Assembly (NCBI GenBank): GCA_963556495.2
Contig: OY747712.1
Coordinates: 29,537,735-29,601,734 of the forward strand
Direction: 5' to 3'
DNA length: 64,000 bases
DNA from: Valencia hispanica
Taxonomy: Eukaryota > Chordata > Actinopteri > Cyprinodontiformes > Valenciidae
Each line of letters opens with the position of its first letter. Position 1 is the first letter of the stretch. Shown here piece after piece: positions 32,811-44,559 of this stretch. The notes under the pieces are model-generated. The model did no database searches, had not been told where the DNA came from, and was given only the letters and a program-made list of their open reading frames with translations. Made by a program: the position numbers and the translations under genes.

Positions 32811-34664
32811 TAAAAAAGTTTTTTATTTTTTTATTCAACTATTATGAGTTTTATGTGTCTAATAATACTGCTTTTTAGAATGATTCAGATTTGTGCTTTC
32901 ACTTTTTGTTGGAATAGTAATGCTTTTGGTGTTTAGGGCTTTTGTAATATGGTTGCTTTTGCATTTGTGGTTGCTTTTGAACACTAAAGTGATTCAGTAT
33001 ATTGATTTATAATACCTTTTTTCAGTTAATGACTGTATGAATAAAGGGAAGAATAAAGGGTCATTGTTAAAAATTTCAGAAATTTGTGTGTCAGACATGT
33101 TTACTTAGTTTTCAAGGTCTAAAAGACTAAATCATTTTTCCACCAAAAAATGCCTTTAATTTCTCACAAAAACAATGTTCATGCATCCTATTCATTTAAG
33201 AAATGCTACTCTGAGAATTTCCAGTAGACCTATGTGGATTTCAAAGTGGAAAAATGAGATGTGTAATGCACCTATCATGTGATGGTTATCACTCCTGACA
33301 AGGTCACTGTGAGTCTGTGAGTGTGTCTTTGCGTATGCTTGCGTGAGTGGATTCAAGCTTGTCTAAAAGGAAAAAAAAATCTGTCAGTCTGCTTTTAAAG
33401 GTCTTTTAGACACCTGTCAATGATTTCCTGAGAGAGGATCCCTTCTCTCAGCTGTTATTGATAGATAGAAATGGAGAGTGGTGGTTGCTTGCATTTCTGG
33501 ACTCCTGTTTTCAATCTATTTTGATGTTTGGGTAATGCTTTGAGAATCTATTGCAGTCTCTTTTATAAACATCATTCAATAGTTTCTAAAAGGAAAGACG
33601 TGTGACAAATGGTCAGATGGTTGGTGCTTCTTAAACGTGGAAAAGATAAAAAGCAAACAAGCGGCCTCCATCTGTCTCTTTTCTCCTGGCTCCTATGATT
33701 GATTGTGCCTCGTCCAAGACATACAAGCGTTTCGATCATATCATGGATCACAGCACAGAGTGGGAATGACACGTGTCGTAAGTGTTTTTTTTTTTTTGTT
33801 TATTTGAGAGGCAAGCATGCGTCTGATGGATTTGTCCAGTTTGATGCATATAAGGATGATTTGTCTTCTGTCACATGTTATATCCAAAAGGAAATGCTTT
33901 TCCCCACATAGCAAGAGTTATTCTTAAAGAAACCGGTGTTGCCCCTTCGAGGACATATGGAATTTATTCAGGACAATAAATGGAAATATACACATGGGGG
34001 TGCATTCTGGAGCTTTTTTACATATTGTCTTTTTTTGCCAGTTGTAAGATGTATTTTATCTTTAGAGTTTTCACCAACTTGCTCTGGAAGCACAGATCAT
34101 ATTTATTGGAGCTGTGTCAAATTCACTTGGAGTACATTCATATTCTTTCCAGACCCAGCATAATTCAAATAAATGAGGCGCCTCACTGGGGTGATGGTGG
34201 TATGGGTCTATTGGCAGAGGGTTAAACCTGATACAGTCTAGGTAGTTTCAAATGGCGCATGTGTTGTAGTCAGGATCCTGAAGAACAGTTAAACTGTAAA
34301 AGTAATTAAAAATATGTTGAAAATCCCTTCACGCTGACTTTCTGCTCTAGAAATGCTGGCTAGCTCAACACTCTTTTTTTTAGAGTTGCTTGAATTGCCA
34401 CGTTTTCTCTCTTATATTGTTAGGGCTTTCTTTGATTTGCTGGTCAGGCTTTTGTAAGAGGATTATGTGGTTGAGGGCCAGCGGTTAGGAACAACCTTTG
34501 AATCATTGTAAATTTTGGCATGGAAGATTTAAATATATACTTTCATGCGGGTGCTTTCACGAGCCAGCTTCGACATCCACAAAAATGATGTCTTAAATAG
34601 ACTACTCCTCTTCCAGAGCACAGCACTCAGTTCTTTTAAACGGTAGATGTCTCTGTGGACAAAA
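32811..34664. other. 1.9 kb unassigned DNA
   Basis: No recognised gene, repeat family or RNA; an A-run near 33370 and T-run near 33786. Confidence 0.5.
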
Positions 34665-34815
34665 ATCTATCAATCCATCCATTCCATCCATTTTCCATAC
34701 CCGTCCATCCTATGTAGGGTTGTGGGGCAGCTGGTGCCTATCTCCAGCGGTCATGGAGCGAGAGGCAGGGTACACCCTGGACAGGTCGCCAGTCCATCGC
34801 AGATCTATCAATCCA
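34665..34815 (-). mobile_element. 5'-truncated tRNA-SINE with 13-bp target duplication
   Basis: The insertion is 34678-34802, minus strand: tail TCCATTCCATCCATTTTCCA, then GCAGCTGGTGCCTATCTCCA and GGGTACACCCTGGACAGGTC, the 3' domain of the full-length SINE at 46696-47083. ATCTATCAATCCA flanks it at 34665-34677 and 34803-34815. The tRNA head is absent. Confidence 0.85.
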
Positions 34816-37218
34816 GTATGCAATTAAAGAAGAATGTAGAAAAAGGGCATTTCTCATATACAACTCTAAAGGAACAGTTGAACTTAATAAGTATTACTTT
34901 CAGTGATCTTTCGAAGTGTGTGCACAGTTTGTAAATAAATATTTATTCTGTGGTTATATTCAACTGCACTTGCCTGCCAATTTGAACTTACTTTCTTACT
35001 TTTTATTGTGCAACACTTGCAGCACATGTAGAAGTTACAAAATTGGCACAGCTGTACTGAAAAAAATAAGAGAGCATGGAAAAGAGGAACTGTCTATGCA
35101 ACTATCAGATGCAATGTGGGACAGAAGCTTAATCACAATCCAATCATGTTCTCTTGATAGTAGGTGTTAGCTTACTCAGTTTAAATGTCTCATTGTTTAT
35201 AATCAGTCACCAAATTGTGACTGAGGGCTAATGTCAGAGAACACATTGTTCCACACTTTTTTTTATTTGTCCCTCTCTTCTTGGAATTCATTTGAAAATA
35301 TGTCACTGTTTCGGAAGACTATGGAGGTACTTCTCATTCAGAAGTTAAAAATGCTATTTTTGATTGCTCAGAGACCAAAACTGTATAAATGACTAATGGC
35401 TGGCATGATAATAAGAAAAAGATTTTATTACAAGAATGTAAGTCTCCAACTTTTCCATCATTTCAAAAATTGAAAGTGGACTAGATTTTAGAAATACAAA
35501 TTGAAAGACTTAGATATGAAAACTGAACTAAAGGGGTAATTTGTTGGAGAATCACAGCAATGCACAGTTTACACGATAAGTAGCCGATTTTCTTTCTTTT
35601 TTTATTGTAAGAATATCTGGTTCTATATTTGCTTGCTCCTTTTATGCGCATTTTGGAAATTGTTTGTTGTATTGTACTTTGAATTCTATAAAAAGTTAGA
35701 ATAAAATAGCAAAAAACAGGGATGTGCTGAACCTCCTAAAACAGCCAAACATTACCTCCCAACATGGTCTCCACCATTGTCTCTGTTGCAAGACAGCATT
35801 TGTGTTTCCAGAAGCATTAGGCCTCTCTTCCTTATGATTCACCCATGTGAGGCATTATGTTAATAATGCCGTTGTACAAATATTGTGGCTACAGTAATAG
35901 CAATACTCTGTTTCATATGGAAGGGAAAAACTGCAATATTAAATACTGCTTCAGAAGAAACAAATATGAGTGAAACTGCATTTTTTTAACCTTTATATTA
36001 GATAAATAGTATCTTTCTCATTAGTTAATTGCCCAGAATTACAATACAGGACTTAACCTCAGTCTATGCAGATTAATAATTTACAGAATCATTTATTAGG
36101 AAAGTATTCAGCAATGTACTGGATCCCAAGAAAACATTTGATCATCTACATTTTCACTTTTATTTACAATGTAAGACTTAAAATATTATCTATTTTCAAG
36201 TTCTTCTCGTGTCAGTCTTTTTTTGCACTGCAAGTCATTTTTCCCTTCAACGTGCTCCTGGAAAAGTGTGGTTACATTCAACTCCCTGATGATTCCTCAA
36301 ATTCACAACAAAGATTGGGCTGCAGAGTTCATTAGCACTATTCGTAGACGGATTATTCTATATCATCTCAAACAATATATTGTTTAATGTTGTTCAAACT
36401 TAGGCAATAAAATAAAATTCCAGTATTTCTTACAAACTATGCAGGCAATGCAGGATCAGGAGTATGACAACATTGTCGATCACCGTTTTCATGCTTCAGA
36501 AATGTCCAATGTCTGTGCAAACAGACATCTCTGTGAAGTATGCACTTGTAGTAATTCCCTTTAGTTAGTCACCCAGCATCGAACTGGTACTGTAGGTGCT
36601 TACACGTAACAAGCCAAGATTATGTTATGTTTGAGGCGATAACTGGCTGGAATGATGATCTGCATCTGCCATCCCTCACCTAACACCTCCATGCTTTAGC
36701 CATTTCTGGTTGAAATTAGCAATCAGTGTGCTTTACTCTTCCATTCATTCAGTGACACTAAAGTACAATGGATATGTATCAAATTCAGACTTTTGACCCA
36801 CCATCTCACTCTTTGTACTTTGCAAATAAAAATCAAATAGAGATGGGAGACACCACAGAGACACAACTGTGCCATCTTCAACAGGTAATATAGTGGTTTA
36901 GAATTGAAAGGAAAAAATAACCAGAGCACCCATTGAAGTTCGAACTCTGTCTTATAAAGCTAGAGGTTCTTGTCCAACTTTAACTTCAGAATCTAATATC
37001 CACCCAGGATAAATAAACTACCATAAAAAATGGAAACTGAAATAGATAGTAAATATGAGACTACTTACTAACTGGACTCAAAAAGTCCCAACCCAGTAGG
37101 CTACTACTGGAAGGACAATGTTAGTTGGGCACAAACTCTGAGCTTTATTGGTTACCCATATTCGTCCGCTTGCACATGAGCCGCATACACACATACCTTC
37201 TCTTTAATTCAAATTACA
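34816..37218. other. 2.4 kb unassigned DNA
   Basis: AT-rich with only short chance frames. No recognised elements. Confidence 0.5.
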
Positions 37219-37306
37219 TACAGTGGTTTTATATGTGACATTTATTCTGTGGAATTTAACTGAAAAACTTAGTAGTCTCATGAAGTCACACTTTTGTTTC
37301 TTCAAC

Positions 37307-37525
37307 TCATTGTGATGTTGAAAAATAAAATTCCTTTTCATCTTCAGACCTAGATGTTTTCCTTGGAAGAAAAGATTTCAGTCTCTTAACCCTACTCCTT
37401 AGATCAGACATACAGGAGATTGTCCTCACATGTAAAACACTGCCAGTTTTTTTGGGAAGCTCCTTCAGCCTCTTCAGTGTTGTCGTCAGCTTCTTGGCAG
37501 CCTCCCTTACCAGTTCCTGTCTCAT
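37307..37525 (-). pseudogene. Tc1-like transposase fragment (DNA-binding region)
   Basis: Minus-strand frame RQELVREAAKKLTTTLKRLK, then HVRTISCM corresponds to the Tc1 second helix-turn-helix region (usual form REAAK-x-P-TTL-x-ELQ then VH-x-TTISR). The downstream residues (RSRVKRLKSFLPRKTSRSED) only loosely follow the GRVARRKPLL segment. No catalytic residues remain. Confidence 0.55.
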
Positions 37526-37586
37526 TTTTCAGCAGTTTTAGAGAGACATTCAATGATTGCATGTCCCTGTTGCCTCATATTTCATA

Positions 37587-37963
37587 CTTCATGTCATGAT
37601 CCCTGTTTCCCCTCCTTCCTGTTTCACTATATTTTTGCACTTACCTGCCTGTTTCCTGGTCCTTTATCTCACCTGTGTCTTGTCTCCCCAGCTGTCCTGT
37701 GTTTCGCTGATTACCTCGTGTATTTAAGTTGACCGTGCTCTTCACATTCCTCGCTGGTGTCTTGTCTGGGTGTTCCTTGGTCTCCTGTCGTTCCTCGGTC
37801 TCCCCTTGTCTCTTGATGCTCTAAGTTGGTTCCTGTAAATCCTTCTGATTCTTCTGCTCCTTTTCTCCCCTGATAGGGTATGGGCAAGGATTTAAATAAA
37901 GACTGCAAACTTTAGAGCCGCCTGCATCTGGGTCCTCAATACAACACGCTTCCTGTCACTTCA
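37587..37963 (+). mobile_element. Solo-LTR-like unit with 5-bp target duplication
   Basis: The unit 37592-37958 begins TGTCATGATCCC and ends CTTCCTGTCA (TG...CA). CTTCA flanks it at 37587-37591 and 37959-37963. It contains a TATTTAAG promoter-like motif (about 37721-37728) and AATAAAG (about 37896), in the order expected of an LTR on the plus strand, and the end segment TGCATCTGGGTCCTC seen in fish LTR-like repeats. No internal region follows, so it would be a solo LTR. Confidence 0.6.
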
Positions 37964-38238
37964 TTGGTGACTGTCTCCTTTCACTGTGTCAGGGTGTATG
38001 TTTTATTCAGTTTAATTAATTTCCAAAATACTTAATCATAAAAGGAAATATTTTTGTACCATAGCACTTTATTTGGATAGCACTTTAGCCATACTGCTGA
38101 CCAAAGTGCTTGAACAGTAAGGGGGAAGCTACAACAAACACAATACCAATAAAAGGTTAAGAGCAAAATAAGACACAAAATTAAAAGCAGAAAACATAAG
38201 AAATATTAAAAGGAGAGAAGAATCTACCCGCAACTAAG

Positions 38239-38313
38239 ATTTAAAAGCCAGGGAGAAATAATACGTTTTTAACAAAGATTTTAAATCATATTATTTCTCC
38301 CTTGCTTTTAAAT
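38239..38313. repeat. Inverted repeat, 25-bp arms
   Basis: Arms 38239-38263 and 38289-38313 are complementary at 24 of 25 positions (TTTAAAAGCCAGGGAGAAAT versus TTTAAAAGCAAGGGAGAAAT after reverse complement) with a 25-nt AT-rich loop. Strong potential hairpin. Confidence 0.8.
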
Positions 38314-38693
38314 AAAAGCCACAAAAGGAAATATTGTTGTAACTCAAAGTATTCCCATTTTTGTACTCATTATAGATAACGATGGTTGGTTTATAATTCT
38401 GTGGAATTGTGCTGTTCTTTTAACTAATTGACTGATGCCTTTGAACAATTACTCCATTTTGATCCTTTGTCACCTCTCTTTAAACAATGGCTTTAGCAAA
38501 GTGATGCAAATGAGCAACTGTCAGTAAAATCCAATAGCTGAACTTTATTTCAGGTTCATAACAATTGAGGTTGTGGAGGTTTTTGCAACCAGGTTTATGC
38601 AGCATTTCTTTATTCACTTAAATTATAAAGGAAATTTACATTAAAGATCCTGACATTTCCAAAGGGGTGTGTACAGTTTTGAGAGCCACTGTT

Positions 38694-40775
38694 AAATACA
38701 ATAAACCTATTTGGGTCCCCATTTGTTATACTGATATGTAATTAGTATTTGTGACCGTTTCTTTTCTAAGAGCACTGGATTGCTTTGCCTTTCACGTCAA
38801 AGTAACATCAGCAGATTGCTAATTGTCAGATAATTGCCAATAATTAGGTAATGGATCAGTGTGAGTACAAATATGGGAGCTTGTTGCTGTTCAAGTTCTT
38901 TTAAAATTGTTACTTATCATTCTGATCTTATACAGGTACATTTAATTTCTTTTTAGAACTATCAAAATGTGTACAGACTTCTACTGGACATTCATACCGC
39001 AATGTGTGCAACAGTTGTTGCTTTGAGTTGAAAGATACAAGCAAGCTGATCAGGTCTGTTGGAAGAAGATGGCGGAAATTGCTTGGAGCAGGAATGCGCT
39101 TGACATAGTCATTTTGGTCAGTGTAGGAAGTGCCGGTGTGCTGGTGTGTGTGTGTGTGTGTGTTTTCCAAAGCTTTAATCAGTCAGCAATAGAAAAAAAA
39201 CATGAAATATGATATGAATATCCTCTCCATTCTTTCATGAAAGTACCTGAAAATACCCCTGAAAGGGTCCCATTTAGGCTCACTCCCAGACAATACAGCA
39301 CAATGCCCTTGATGACAGGCTAACTGGGGAGGAAATAGCCCTTCTAGGGCTAACATAATAGTGGCATATTCTGGTAGCCACAGGAGAGAATTTATGGAAG
39401 CAAATAGTCTTTTTCTAACATGCAATGGAGCAGTGTACCACTTGCATTTGTGTGTCTGTATGTGGTGTGTGATTGTGACATGGCGACCTTTGTTGCTGTA
39501 TGCGGACCACATTCTGCTATGTGCTAGATATGTGTGAATTGGAGCTTTTCCTAGCTTGTCAATCAGACGGAGAGATCATTAGAGGTGTCACAGTCGAGTC
39601 TCTCATCTTTCTAATCAGCTGTCATACCAACAACGCCAAACATCTACATGCATCTGTTCTTGTCTGACAACCTCAAGATCATGTGTTGAGGCTGATTAGT
39701 GAAAAGTAAAACTTAAAATACTTTTAGAAATTACCCACAATGACTTTTATGTCAAAGCTAGCGCCCTTCGGTTGTTCTCTTTTCCCCATAATACTCAACT
39801 GAACAGGAGATGACTCCACCCTGGGCACCATATGGACCTCATGTTGAATCCACTCTGCTTCCTAACAGTGAAGGGATGGCAATTAGCGCTACATTTGCCG
39901 ACGATGGCATCTAACCAGAGACCTGTCACCTCTACTTCACAGCTCTGTCTTTGCAGACATGTATGTGTATGTGTGCATGCTTGGGGATCAGCATTCTTGA
40001 AAAGAGGGGGTAGAATCATATCACGACACCTGCTACTCAGCAGGTGGTGGGAGTGCCTTGCTACGATAGTGGGTATGTGTGTTTGTGTGTGTGGTTGCAT
40101 GCACAAGGGGGGGACATATTGGCATATTGCGTGTGATCAGAGGCAAAGCGGCATCTAAATGCATGTGATTGCTTGCAATCAATGTTACCACAGATCGTTT
40201 TGGGTATGCTAATGCATTCTAAAATGCTAATGTGTTTCAGTAGCAAAACCCTAAGTTGTATCATCTCAGTGAATGAGCAATGGCGCACGCAGTGACAATG
40301 AGATGGAAATCTGCATGAGATATGTCATAAAGTATCTTGGGACAAATGAATTGTTGTACACACAGCGACCAAGAAATTACACTACACAACCACTGCCATG
40401 TTGACTCTTGGTAGCAGCTGTTGCATCCTGTTTGGTAGTTACTTGATTAAAATTTTAAGTCTCTTTTACATGACCACTAAAACACTGATGTTACAATTTT
40501 ATAGTCTCAAGAAAATTGGCAAAGACAGGAAATCTCTGCCCTGCTCATTTATAGGTAGGCTGGACTGCAATCACCTATGGAGAATTATACAGCCATGTAA
40601 ATAAGAACATGACACCCCATTAAATATCAGTTCTTTTTGAATAATTTTTCACAAATTGATATCTAATCAATTTTTTATCATTGGAAAAGAAAGTAATTTA
40701 TATTTACAGGCAATCACAAAAATGAACCTTTTTTGACTTGACTACAAAATATATTTTAAAAATGTGTATTCCAAC
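38694..40775. other. 2.1 kb unassigned DNA with a (GT)n tract
   Basis: (GT)n at about 39141-39163 and TGTGTGTTTGTGTGTGTGG near 40074. No recognised gene or element. Confidence 0.5.
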
Positions 40776-41130
40776 TAGTGCTGTCAATAGATTAAAAACA
40801 TTTTGAGATTAATTTATTATGATCTCAAATTAATTAATCAAATGAATCTGTTTTTTAATCGCACCTAATAATTGCTGAGAAAAGCCCTTATTTTGAGGTA
40901 TTTTCATTTAAATTCATTACATTATTGTGGCAGAACAAATACAGTGGCTTAATGAAGTTATTTACTTTTTTTTTTTTTTTTTTTACACGTCCTGTCTGGC
41001 CGTGTGGCGCCCAGAGTTGGTGTCTGAGTACCAAGTAGAAGCCCAAAAGATTTACTTTCACAAGTGGAGAATTATGGCTTTTGTTGTAGTACTCCACTTG
41101 ATATATACGTGTAAGAAATTTTTATTAGAA
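40776..41130 (+). mobile_element. hAT-like left end (TAGTGCTGTCAAT)
   Basis: TAGTGCTGTCAATAGATTAA, then TTAATTAATCAAATGAATCT, is the usual left terminal region of a fish hAT family. No matching right end was found within reach. A T-run (40969-40985) lies inside. Confidence 0.45.
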
Positions 41131-41132
41131 AT

Positions 41133-41260
41133 TAGGGGTGTGCCAATTCACCATAAATCAATTAATTGCGATGTGAAACCTGTAAAATCGATAGCGATAT
41201 AAAAGTGTTGAAAAATCGATTATTTTTCATTATAACTATATGAGAAAAACATAAAAGTCC
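41133..41260 (+). mobile_element. Second hAT-like left end (TAGGGGTGTGCC)
   Basis: TAGGGGTGTGCCAATTCACC followed by AATCGATAGCGATA and AAAAATCGATTATT resembles the start of another hAT family. The right end is not found. Confidence 0.4.
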
Positions 41261-42272
41261 GGCGTGCCTCACGGACATTTTTAGGGGTCGGACCGGCATA
41301 AACGGTATGCTACAGCTAGTGTTTCAGCCCTGCAGCGTGAAATTTACAAAATACAGCAAATATTTTGCACTTTAGTTGTGAAAGAAGCGTCTTTGTTGTT
41401 GTGTATCATGTTAGCAGCAACATCTTCTTTTCCCCAGACATGTCCACTTTTTCGGTGCTGTATGGGACGCCCCTTCCCAAGTGCAACGCATGGCAACTCA
41501 TGTTTACCAGACGTCAGCCGAAGTGTATCTTTTAGTATGAAACACGAAGGAAATTTCCTTCCTTCTATCCCGGTCGCGACTAATATGTGGCATAGAGCAC
41601 CGTACTCATAGATTTGTTTCTGTGTATGACAGAAACAAAATGACACAAAAACTATGAAAATGCTGTCCAAAGTTAGAGTTCTGTATTAAATTGACAGCGG
41701 AAAAAAACAAAGACTGGAGTATACACTTATATGCTGATTTTATTTTCTATTACTTTGAATGGAAAAATACTTATTTTCCCAGAATATAATTTCAGATTTT
41801 TTGTGTAATTTTTGTCCTGTATGACTTAGAATTGTTCAGATTTATTTAGTTATTCTTTACAACAACATAGAGCAGTTATTCTTTCCAACAACATAGAGCA
41901 GGAACACATTAAATATGTAGGTCAAAAGTCTTCTTTAAGTAAAAGGAGCATGATTGATGTGTTTTAGGATTGGACCAAGATTCGTCTTTTGTTGAAATCA
42001 AAATAGGGTTACCCTATATTATATTCAAATTTCCAATACACGTTTCCTTTAGCTTTAATTGAAAATATGACCTTGATATGATTATGAAGCATATTTAGGA
42101 CATGTGTTGGTTTATTTATGGTTTCAAATAAATGCAAGACAATTGGTTTGGATACTTCAATTAATGGAAACTGGATGGATTTATGAGTAGAAAGTAGCCA
42201 TGGAAGGAATGTTGATTTAGTAATGGTAACCTAAGCCCAATAATGCATCTGTAAACACTGGAATCCCCACAC
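41261..42272. other. Unassigned DNA with a 26-bp tandem duplication
   Basis: GTTATTCTTTACAACAACAT-type unit is repeated at 41849-41874 and 41875-41900 with one difference. Nothing else is recognised. Confidence 0.5.
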
Positions 42273-42360
42273 CTGTGTGTATGTGTGTGTGTGTGTGTGT
42301 CTGTGTGTGTGTGTGCGTGTGTGTGTGTGTGTGTGTTATATGGGTGTGTGTGTGTGTATG
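42273..42360. repeat. (TG)n microsatellite
   Basis: Interrupted TGTGTG runs (42275-42336 and 42344-42358) directly before the GC-rich repeat. Confidence 0.92.
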
Positions 42361-42379
42361 AGCATGCTGGTGCATATAA

Positions 42380-43020
42380 GGTTTCTCCATACGAGTGTTC
42401 AATAGCTGGTGTGAGGACCATCGATCCGTCTCCCAGGAATCGACGCAGACACAAAGGAGATCGGACCCATAGACATCCAAAGGACCCCTAGAGCACAGGA
42501 GCCCCAGGCAGACCAACACAGGGTTGACTGCACCCCCCAAGAGAGGAGCAGAGGAGAGCCCCAGGGGAACATTCAGCAGTTACATACAGGGTCCAGGGGG
42601 GCAGCAGCCATGAGGCCACGAGCTCCGCTGGCAACCGACTACACCTGGGATAATCCAGTTGTGGGCCCGAAGACCCGACGGCACCCCAACCCCCAGCAGG
42701 GGCCTGACTAGGGACCGGGTGATGAGGGCCCCCCCGCAGCCTGGTGGCGGGGACCATGGCCAGACGATGGCTGACACCACACTAATAGCCCCAGCGGATG
42801 GATAGCCTCCCCAGGCCAAGACCAGCCAGCACCCGGACACCGAGCTCAACAAGCTCCTGAATCTCAATCCCGCACACCGCAGATCACCAAGACCAGTCAT
42901 CCAACCGAGGTCAATCAAATCCACCAATGAACCGACCAAGCATGAAACATACAAAACAAGAGAGCAAGTGGAGACGCCGGAACCGACCCCAGCCGAGCAA
43001 CCAGACATCTACCACCAAAC
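42380..43020. repeat. GC-rich dispersed-repeat-like block
   Basis: A sharp shift to C/A/G-rich sequence: GAGCCCCAGGGGAACATTCA, GCACCCCAACCCCCAGCAGG, GGTGGCGGGGACCATGGCCA, GCACCCGGACACCGAGCTCA. It contrasts with the AT-rich surroundings, starts just after a (TG)n tract and ends before AT-rich DNA. I recognise this TG-tract-plus-GC-rich arrangement as a common fish repeat, probably the non-coding part of a larger retroelement, but cannot name it. The apparent open frames through it are composition artefacts. Confidence 0.5.
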
Positions 43021-43684
43021 AATGTTTTCTGTTTTTAGGACTAGTCCCAGCGCGGACTGCAACTTCGCCTTTGAGCATGCGTGATTCGTAAGCCTTCTGG
43101 ACTCAGTGGGGTAAATATCTGCTCTGAGTGAGACCAGCTGGAGCTGAATGGGCGGGCGGAGCTGCTGCGCACAGTCTTGCTGCCTGCTGTGAGCACTCTG
43201 AGACAGAGAGCAGTTCATGGCACCACCCCTGCTCAGTCAGAGTAACAAGAATACATGCTTCACCCAAAAGTTTCCAATAACCCCAGAAAAGTTGCTAGAT
43301 TTGTTGCTAGTTGGTTTTTTGAAGAAGAATAGCAGGGTTTAAAAACTCCCTAAATATAGCAACAAAGTCGCTAAGTTGGCAACGCTGACTGCAACTCACC
43401 GCTCCTCCTTACTCCCATTGCCCTCTCCACTAAAGCGTCAGCTCATGATAAGCAGGCCTAATGAGAGCCAATCGATGTCAACCTCAGGGTGTGGTTAACC
43501 CCAAACTCAAGCACAAGAAGCCCAAAGCATTAAAATAAACTCGCATGCAGAAACTCGCATGCAGAAACAGTAAAATTTAATATTAAAATTTTTTTAAACT
43601 TGATTTAAAAAAACACAGCACATTATCTATGGCTGTAATTATTTAATTGCAATTAACGTGATAATTTCTAATTCTAACAGAGGA
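43021..43684. other. Possible hAT-internal sequence
   Basis: Includes TAGCAACAAAGTCGCTAAGT and ATTGCAATTAACGTGATAAT, phrases common inside fish hAT elements, so it may belong to the element opened at 40776 or 41133. A 15-bp unit (AAACTCGCATGCAG) is tandemly duplicated near 43540-43570. Ends are not identifiable. Confidence 0.3.
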
Positions 43685-44085
43685 AAAGTAAGGTCACCCA
43701 ACCCCTTAATAGTTTGTCCTACCCCCTTTGGTTGAAATAACCTCAGTGTTCTTGTAGCCATCAACCAGTATCAGACATCTGTCTGTGGAACGTTTGCTTC
43801 ATTCTTACTTTCAGCTGTGAGATGTTTAGGGGAATTTCTTGCATGTACAGCCCATTTTAGGTCACCTCAAAACAATCGACCGAGATCAAGACTTGAACTT
43901 TGATGTGGCCCAAGACTTTTCATTTTATAAATGTCAGCCAGGCCTTGGAGGATTTACTGTTATGATTTGGGTTATTACCCATCCCCTTTTATACGCGGTA
44001 AAATTCATGGTGAATTCTATGATGGTCAGCTGACAAGGTCAACCTGCGGCAAAGGTTCCCCAGACCATGATACTTGATACACTGT
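43685..44085 (-). mobile_element. Tc1-like relic, minus strand
   Basis: CCCTTTGGTTGAAATAACCT, then TAGCCATCAACCAGTATCAG, CAGGCCTTGGAGGATTTACT and GGTTCCCCAGACCATGATAC read as the antisense of a decayed Tc1/mariner transposase region. No frame survives. Confidence 0.45.
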
Positions 44086-44147
44086 GCACTTATTTATTCC
44101 TTCCCAGCAATTACAATTTTAATATATGTTCCAAAAAGTTTTAAAAG

Positions 44148-44173
44148 TTTTTTTTTTTTTTTTTTTTTTTTTT
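44148..44173. repeat. Poly-T tract (26 T)
   Basis: Uninterrupted T-run just past the minus-strand Tc1 relic. Confidence 0.9.
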
Positions 44174-44379
44174 GTTTAAATTACTTTTTGGGTGTTTTTA
44201 TAATTGTATAGTTGTATGTATAATATGAAGTGTTTTTTTTTTATCAGTGTATGTTTCTGCTTTGTTATTATCCTGTGTAATAACAGAACACCTAGGTGAT
44301 TTAAGTATGCCCCCTTATTTCCTTTTCCAATATGTATTTTAATATTAAATAGTTTACCGTCATATTCAAAAATGAGAAT

Positions 44380-44545
44380 AATATTGAAAAGCTAATTCAT
44401 TTCAGTAATTCAGTTCATTAAGTGAAACACATAGATTCATTGTACACAGGCTGATCATTTCAAGTCTTTTTTTCTGATATTTATTTTTACGTTATTTAAG
44501 ATTAGAATATTACATCAGACCAAAAAACACCAAAAATGTAATGAA
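44380..44545 (+). mobile_element. Tc1/mariner-type terminal fragment
   Basis: TTTCAGTAATTCAGTTCATT, AAGTGAAACACATAGATTCA, ACAGGCTGATCATTTCAAGT and ATTAGAATATTACATCAGAC occur in the order seen in the 5' region of a fish Tc1/mariner-like family. Probably related to the fragment at 30176. Confidence 0.4.
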
Positions 44546-44559
44546 ATGTGAGCTTAATG

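Larger units (their letters stand above)
37219..38693 (-). mobile_element. Tc1-like element relic, minus strand, split by an LTR
   Basis: Possible ends: ACAGTGGTTTTATATGTGAC near 37220 and, reverse complemented, ACAGTGGCTCTCAAAACTGT near 38693. A transposase fragment lies at 37311-37525. A solo-LTR-like unit (37592-37958) sits inside. The pairing of the ends is tentative because the inverted repeat match is short. Confidence 0.5.

Noticed and set aside
39795..40158. Opposed frames of 103 and 108 codons
   Set aside because: His/Thr- and Val/Cys-rich translation of TG-rich DNA on both strands; no domain.
42161..43008. Several overlapping open frames of about 90-140 codons
   Set aside because: They run through (TG)n and the GC-rich block; His/Thr and Pro/Gly/Arg-rich strings reflect base composition.
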